From Bacillus sp. FSL H8-0547 (lineage in GTDB: Bacteria > Bacillota > Bacilli > Bacillales > Bacillaceae): 64,000 nt of DNA. The notes under the pieces were generated by a model. It was given only the letters and a program-made list of their open reading frames with translations, did no database searches and was not told the origin of the DNA. The stretch's first letter is position 1. Each line of letters starts with the position of its first letter. The translations under genes and the position numbers were made by a program. Shown here piece after piece: positions 59,752 through 64,000 of the stretch. The DNA lies in the NCBI GenBank assembly GCA_038002745.1, contig JBBODD010000001.1:124001-188000 (forward strand). The letters run 5' to 3'.

Positions 59752-59790
59752 GGAAAGGGCCGGATCCTCCGTGCATCAGATCCGGCCCTA
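59752..59790 (-). terminator. Hairpin between DUF2922 and YvrJ genes
   Basis: On the minus strand AGGGCCGGATC and GATCCGGCCCT close a 12-base loop, followed by TTTCCT. Perfect 11-bp stem; partial terminator or RNA processing site. Confidence 0.75.
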
Positions 59791-59794
59791 ATCT

Positions 59795-60010
59795 TTAAAA
59801 CGTCAGGTCAGCTACATTGCGCTCAACGATGCGGCCTCCCTTTTTGCTGATGAAGTTTCCCCCCGCTGAAAAAAATGCGTTGGATGCTAGAATTTCATCC
59901 ATTGCTAATGCCACGTCACCGGGCACAACAGGTTCTTTCGGAGAATCAATCATGATTTTCACGATCTTTCCTTCTTCATTTAAAAAATGAAGTTCAAGTG
60001 TTTTTGCCAT
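59795..60010 (-). CDS. DUF2922 family protein
   Basis: Protein of 71 residues, KTLELHFLNEEGKIVKIMIDSP at the start and KGGRIVERNVADL at the end, as in DUF2922. GGAGGTGGGAGT precedes the ATG. Beta-rich, cytoplasmic. Follows the DUF1659 gene by 33 bases; function unknown. Confidence 0.82.
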   Translation of the reverse strand: MAKTLELHFLNEEGKIVKIMIDSPKEPVVPGDVALAMDEILASNAFFSAGGNFISKKGGRIVERNVADLTF

Positions 60011-60043
60011 ACTCCCACCTCCTTGTCTCCAGCTGTTTTTTCA

Positions 60044-60262
60044 TTACGCCATTACTTGATGAGAATCATTGCGTTCAACATGCAAAAGCGTTTCCGTCTG
60101 CAGTTCTGCAATGGCTGCTGCTGCCTGAAGCAGCTGTTCAGGCGTTGCTGAAGTCTTAATGTTGTTGTAATTTTTGTACTTGACTGCCGGCTCGCCCTTT
60201 TCATTTACACCCATATCAAACACAAGGCGGAGCTGTGAATCAAGAATGACTGTTTCTGCCAT
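60044..60262 (-). CDS. DUF1659 family protein
   Basis: Protein of 72 residues, VILDSQLRLVFDMGVNEKGEP with KYKNYNNIKTSATPEQLLQAA, the DUF1659 pattern. GGAGGTGATGAA precedes the ATG at 60262. First gene of a three-gene set common in Bacillus; the constancy suggests one complex, but no function is known. Confidence 0.82.
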   Translation of the reverse strand: MAETVILDSQLRLVFDMGVNEKGEPAVKYKNYNNIKTSATPEQLLQAAAAIAELQTETLLHVERNDSHQVMA

Positions 60263-60449
60263 TTCATCACCTCCTTTCATGAATGTTATACATGGATTTC
60301 ATGAATGGAGTAGCTTTGTCAGGCATCATTTTTTTCATCTTTTACTTTTCATGCTGAAATTTACTGTATGTTCTCTGTTTTTTTACAGAAAATAACATTA
60401 GATCATATTCTTTAATACATAAGACAGACAGGGATAGGCAGGTTAGAAT

Positions 60450-60905
60450 GTGAAAACAACTAAGCTTGAAGTTTTGTTATGGAGCATAGCATTTCCGGGG
60501 TTTGGGCAGCTGCTGAACAGACAGCTGGTGAAGGGGATCCTTTTTATTGCTCTGGAAGTGATCATAAATACGTACAGCCATTTTAACAGAGGAATTATGC
60601 TGAGCTTTTTAGGGGAAATAAATACAGCTTTTAAGACGGTTGACTTTGGATGGCTCATGTTTTATCCATGCATCTACATGTATGCCATGTATGATGCTTA
60701 CAAACATGCAGATGGACATCAGCCTGAGCTGTCCTTTCTGCCGTTTGCATCCTGTGCTTATTTCGTAACAGTCGGGTTAATGCTGTCCCCTAAAGTGAGG
60801 CTGTTTGGAGTTTTGCCCGGGCCGATCTGGCTGCCTATGCTGTCTTTAATCCCTGGACTCTCTGCTGGATTTTTCGTGAGATACCTGCTTCTCAAGATGA
60901 AATAA
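60450..60905 (+). CDS. Membrane protein of unknown function (151 aa)
   Basis: Protein with four hydrophobic segments; the start (LLWSIAFPGFGQLLNRQLVKGILFIALE) resembles TM2-like proteins with the PGxGQxLNxxxxKG loop. Starts at GTG. No catalytic motif. Divergent from the DUF1659 operon. Function unknown. Confidence 0.7.
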   Translation: MKTTKLEVLLWSIAFPGFGQLLNRQLVKGILFIALEVIINTYSHFNRGIMLSFLGEINTAFKTVDFGWLMFYPCIYMYAMYDAYKHADGHQPELSFLPFASCAYFVTVGLMLSPKVRLFGVLPGPIWLPMLSLIPGLSAGFFVRYLLLKMK

Positions 60906-61172
60906 AACTCTCCAAGCTGTGTTTCACAACCGGAATATCGGGTAAATAATGGCTAGAGGCAAGATTTCAGCTAATCATGATTTCACTTACTCCAGCTGGC
61001 GCGGGCTTGGAACCGCAAGGACGTTTGAGAGGCAGGGCTTACGTTGTGTAGGTGGTACCGGCATGGCTGAATCAATCAGATTTTCACATAAGTACAGTCT
61101 ACTATTACAACTACTTATTGCACACTGCGCTGTATGCGAGTGTGCTTTTCATTGCGGTCAAGGGGTGTTTGA
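60906..61172 (+). other. Long unexplained leader before the oxidoreductase gene
   Basis: 267 bases, GC-richer in 61000-61075 than its neighbours, with GGTGGTACCGGC near 61051. Two short overlapping ORFs are possible: a basic one from the ATG at 60949 that ends just after the start codon of the next gene, and a hydrophobic one from the GTG at 61052 that runs into it. Neither has a good ribosome site. No known riboswitch was recognised. Confidence 0.4.
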
Positions 61173-62249
61173 ATGAAGCATTTGGTGCTGCTTGGAGGAG
61201 GGCATGTTCACGCTTCCTTCCTTCAGAGAGCAAAATCAGAAAAATGGAATTGCCGCATTACATGTGTTTCTCCTTCAGAGTATCAATTTTACTCCGGCAT
61301 GTTCTCCGGATTTTCAGAAGGGCTTTATGATGAAGCGGATCTCACTTTCAGTGTAGAGGCACTCTGCAAAAGAGCAGGAGCGCAGTTTTTAAAAGCAGAA
61401 GCAGTTAGAATTGATCCATTGAAAAAGGAGGTTCTTCTTCAAACAGGGGAAAAGCTGGCTTTTGACATGCTCAGCCTGAACCTCGGGTCAGAAAGTCATT
61501 CCCCTTTTCCCGGTCATCCAGCAGTTCATTCCATAAAGCCTTCTTATACCTTTCCTGAAAAGATGAGGAGATTCAGAGAAGCAAACCTGCCCGTTATTGT
61601 CGGAGCAGGAATCGCAGGTTTAGAGCTTGCTTTATCCGTATCAGCATACAGAAGGAAAAACGGGTTCCCTTCAAATGTTGCGATTCTTTCAAACAGCGGC
61701 ATATTGCCTTCTGCAGATGAAAATATCTCAAAAGAATTGAAACGTCTGCTTGAAGCAAACAGCATCCGGCTCTTTCTCCATCAGTCAGCTGTATCCGCCA
61801 AACTGCAATCCATACAGACAGAAGCCAGTACAATTCCTTTCGACGCAGCGCTTATCCTTACAGGACCGGCTCCGCATCCCATGCTGAAGGAAAGCGGTAT
61901 TGCATGCGATGAGAACGGATTTATGCTAGTCTCAAAAACTTTTCAATCCGTTCAGTTTCCCTATATTTTTGGTGCAGGAGACTGTGTGTCGTTTGAGGAA
62001 TACCATGGTCTTGCAAAGAACGGCGTGTATGCCATCCGGCAGGCTCCAGTCTTGTTTGATACTGTCAAAAGATTTCTGCTGGGGCAGAAGCTAAAGCCGT
62101 TCAAACCTCAAAAACGCTATATAAGTATCCTTTCCGCAGGAGATAAAAAGGGATTTCTCCTTTATGGAAATTTCTTTTGTTATGGACGTCTACCCTGGAA
62201 AATAAAGCACTGGATTGACAGAAGATATATGAAAAAGATGAAACGCTGA
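61173..62249 (+). CDS. FAD-dependent pyridine nucleotide-disulfide oxidoreductase
   Basis: Flavoprotein of 358 residues: LLGGGHVHASFL is the FAD loop in the GGGHVHAxxL form found at the N-terminus of SelD-type fusions and NDH-2-like enzymes; IVGAGIAGLELAL is the NAD(P)H loop; YIFGAGDCVSF is the second FAD motif. No redox-active cysteine pair is seen. AAGGGGTGTTTGA precedes the ATG. Probably an NADH:quinone or related oxidoreductase. Convergent with the next gene across a compact terminator. Confidence 0.83.
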   Translation: MKHLVLLGGGHVHASFLQRAKSEKWNCRITCVSPSEYQFYSGMFSGFSEGLYDEADLTFSVEALCKRAGAQFLKAEAVRIDPLKKEVLLQTGEKLAFDMLSLNLGSESHSPFPGHPAVHSIKPSYTFPEKMRRFREANLPVIVGAGIAGLELALSVSAYRRKNGFPSNVAILSNSGILPSADENISKELKRLLEANSIRLFLHQSAVSAKLQSIQTEASTIPFDAALILTGPAPHPMLKESGIACDENGFMLVSKTFQSVQFPYIFGAGDCVSFEEYHGLAKNGVYAIRQAPVLFDTVKRFLLGQKLKPFKPQKRYISILSAGDKKGFLLYGNFFCYGRLPWKIKHWIDRRYMKKMKR

Positions 62250-62275
62250 AGAATTCTTCTTCAGCGTTTTACTTT
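62238..62275. terminator. Bidirectional terminator between the two oxidoreductases
   Basis: AACGCTGAAGAA-TTC-TTCAGCGTT-type hairpin with T residues; both stop codons lie inside it. Confidence 0.85.
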
Positions 62276-63682
62276 GATCCATTTTTCTGTCAACTTAGGC
62301 ACAATCCCTGAAAAAAGTTTCTCTCTCCAATAAAGATCCGCCGTTTTTTGAACAGCTGCCGCCCTGTTTGGATAGGGATAGACCATCTGGGAAAGATCGC
62401 CGATTTTTTTCCCGAGCTGACTGGCAAATACGACCGGCTGCATCCAGTCTCCCGCTCCCTCTCCAATTGCATGTGCACCTATAATAGAGCCGTGTTTATC
62501 CGTTATTATTTTCACAAATCCCTCTGTCTCATCTTCGGCTATAAATCTGTCCACTTCATTGAGGTCAGCCTTATATACCCCAATATCCTTGTGATTTTTC
62601 CGCGCTTCATCCTCCGTCATTCCAAGATGAAAAATCTCCGGGTGCGTATATGTAACCCAAGGCATGCTGTCATACTTGACGGTATGCGGCAATCCCAGAA
62701 CTGCTTTTTGAACGACCCCTTTTCCCTCCATGCCGGCAGCGTGAGTAAAAAGCTGGTTTCCGTTAACATCTCCGATGGCAAAAATATGCGGAATGCTCGT
62801 CTGCATGGACCGGTTGACTTTTATGGCTCCTTTCTCGTCGCACTCAACACCGATTGTTTCTAGCTTTAGCCCATCACTATTCGGTTTTCTACCGGCTGCT
62901 ACGAGAATATGGCTCACTTCAAGCGTTTTAAGGACATCATTTTGCCTTATCACAAGTTCTTTCCTGTCTTCAAAAGAAGACACTGATTCAATGGCTGCTT
63001 CAGTTAAAATGGTGAATTCCTTTCCTAGCAGGCGCGCTGCGGTTTCCCTGATCTCATCATCTTCTTTTGAGAGCGGCAATTGGGACCTTTCAATAAGTGT
63101 TACTTCGGTCCCAAGCCTTGAAAATGCCTGTGCAAGCTCCACTCCGATAGGTCCTCCACCTATAACGGCAAGGCTTTCAGGGAGAACCTCAAGCTGAAAT
63201 ACATTCCGGTTTGTCAAATAGCCGCAATCGCGGATGCCGTCAATATCCGGAACCGCCGGTCTTGAGCCTGTTGCAAGTATGATTTTCTTCCCTTTTAGAA
63301 TTTTATCTCCCACACTGATCTCATGACTTGAAACAAAAACGGCCTCGCCGTGAATCACATCAATCCCAAGATTCTCAAACCGCTCATCGCCATCATGCTC
63401 CTGAATAACAGCTATCGCCCTTTGAACGGACTCCATCACTTTTTTCATATCGGCTTTGCCGCCTGAGGTAAGTCCGAACGCGGCTGCTGCTTTTTTAGCG
63501 CTGTATACTTTGTTTGCTGCAGCGATAAAAGCTTTAGAAGGAACACAGCCGGCGTGAAGGCAGTCTCCCCCTAAAGCTTTCTCTTTTTCAATTAAAGCTG
63601 TCCTCGCCCCAAAGCTTGCTGCGCCTGCAGCAGCTGTCAGTCCCCCTGATCCTCCGCCAATCACAATTACGTCATATTCCAT
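62261..63682 (-). CDS. Mercuric reductase/lipoamide dehydrogenase-like flavoprotein
   Basis: Protein of 473 residues: FAD loop VIGGGSGGLTAAAGAA, active disulfide C41-C46 in GGDCLHAGCVPSK, NAD(P)H loop IGGGPIGVELAQAF, FAD motif FAIGDV, and C-terminal dimerisation domain with HAIGEGAGDWM. There is no N-terminal heavy-metal domain and no C-terminal cysteine pair, so it is not a true MerA; the usual lipoamide-dehydrogenase HPTxSE segment is not seen. No pyruvate dehydrogenase genes adjoin. Precedes by 11 bases a phosphatidyltransferase gene of the same polarity. Confidence 0.85.
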   Translation of the reverse strand: MEYDVIVIGGGSGGLTAAAGAASFGARTALIEKEKALGGDCLHAGCVPSKAFIAAANKVYSAKKAAAAFGLTSGGKADMKKVMESVQRAIAVIQEHDGDERFENLGIDVIHGEAVFVSSHEISVGDKILKGKKIILATGSRPAVPDIDGIRDCGYLTNRNVFQLEVLPESLAVIGGGPIGVELAQAFSRLGTEVTLIERSQLPLSKEDDEIRETAARLLGKEFTILTEAAIESVSSFEDRKELVIRQNDVLKTLEVSHILVAAGRKPNSDGLKLETIGVECDEKGAIKVNRSMQTSIPHIFAIGDVNGNQLFTHAAGMEGKGVVQKAVLGLPHTVKYDSMPWVTYTHPEIFHLGMTEDEARKNHKDIGVYKADLNEVDRFIAEDETEGFVKIITDKHGSIIGAHAIGEGAGDWMQPVVFASQLGKKIGDLSQMVYPYPNRAAAVQKTADLYWREKLFSGIVPKLTEKWIKVKR

Positions 63683-63693
63683 GTCTGATCCCC

Positions 63694-64000
63694 CTATTTC
63701 AAAATGGTTTTAGCTTCTCTCAGCCTCTGCATGGCTGTAAACAGTTCAATTGCAAAAAATAAATAGGTAATAAGAATAAGGTGATCAGTTAAAAGAATCA
63801 TTAGAGAAAACAAAATAAATCCTTCTGTCCTCTCAGCCAATCCAGCCTGATAATAAAAGGTTTTCACTCCCTGCTTTTCGCTGACGGCTCCTACTGTAAG
63901 GAAGATGGTCATTGAAAGGATAATAGAAACCGATAACAGCAGAAGGGCAAGCCGCGCATCAGGGAAGGCAAGCGCAAGACCTACGATGACGCTTATTTCA
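63694..64000 (-). CDS. CDP-alcohol phosphatidyltransferase family protein (5' end outside window)
   Basis: The frame is open past the window edge, so the gene is incomplete at its start. The visible C-terminal ~102 residues include two hydrophobic helices and GLAERTEGFILF, the pattern near the end of CDP-OH phosphatidyltransferase enzymes (YxxxGLxERxE). These make phospholipid head groups in the membrane. The upstream CDP-binding motif would be outside the window, so the identification is moderate. Confidence 0.65.
   Translation of the reverse strand, partial: EISVIVGLALAFPDARLALLLLSVSIILSMTIFLTVGAVSEKQGVKTFYYQAGLAERTEGFILFSLMILLTDHLILITYLFFAIELFTAMQRLREAKTILK

Noticed and set aside
61046-61075. 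GGTGGTACCGG looked like a T-box sequence
   Set aside because: The rest of the T-box (Stem I, terminator helix with the complementary bases) is absent and the gene downstream is not tRNA- or amino-acid-related.

Overview
The window is a chromosomal segment of a low-to-moderate GC, endospore-forming Firmicute of the family Bacillaceae (Bacillus or Metabacillus type). The evidence is a nearly unbroken run of orthologues of the Bacillus subtilis ykuN-to-ptsG/glcT neighbourhood, with strong AGGAGG-type ribosome binding sites, frequent GTG/TTG starts and sporulation genes (kinA, abbA, splA/splB, a small spore-protein-like gene). There are no rRNA or tRNA genes, no CRISPR, no prophage and no intact insertion sequence. 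It reads as core chromosome with inserted accessory cassettes.

Layout. 0-6.5 kb: Fur-controlled flavodoxin (ykuN-like), ccpC, then a sulfite-exporter-type permease, a VOC protein and a drug efflux MFS, then darB, abbA, ykuK, ykuJ and a 49-residue zinc-ribbon gene. 6.6-10 kb: MBL hydrolase, glutaredoxin, manganese catalase, two unknowns. 10-13.2 kb: ykuI, fadH with a FadR-like operator, and ykuE with a twin-arginine signal and an apparent CTG start. 13.2-19.3 kb: PAS-GGDEF-EAL protein, ppk behind a five-repeat Pho box, and ppx. 19.4-24.5 kb: ykuD, ykuC, an HD-GYP protein, ykyB, cheV. 24.6-33.4 kb is an inserted accessory block (two transporters, DinB plus a hidden 31-aa membrane ORF, a KinB-like kinase, PadR/GNAT pair, a Gly/Pro-rich protein, a palindromic repeat element, a TIGR00725 protein, CorA). 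33.5-42.4 kb: patA, kinA, a small charged protein, a duplicated CMD/AhpD protein, pbpH, ykwD, ykwB, ykwC. 42.5-47.4 kb: two membrane proteins, an SDR, splB, splA and a third orphan sporulation-type kinase. 47.5-52.8 kb: ptsI, ptsH, ptsG and glcT with an RNA antiterminator leader. 52.8-64 kb: secreted proteins, a HAD phosphatase, a DgcW-like GGDEF-EAL protein, a Gln-rich SASP-like gene, a probable type I toxin-antitoxin pair, CDF efflux, a DUF1659/DUF2922/YvrJ trio and two flavin oxidoreductases. The window ends inside a CDP-alcohol phosphatidyltransferase gene.

How the genes work together: the segment combines nutrient sensing (PTS sugar uptake, CcpC, DarB, polyphosphate), entry into sporulation (three kinases, AbbA), spore repair (SplB), cell-wall growth (PbpH, YkuD, YkwD), chemotaxis (CheV) and four c-di-GMP-type proteins. 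The most notable non-obvious item is the convergent 28-aa hydrophobic toxin and ~118-nt antisense RNA at 57.6-57.9 kb, which standard gene calling would miss. All family assignments are from reading the protein sequences and from memory of B. subtilis gene order; no database search was run.
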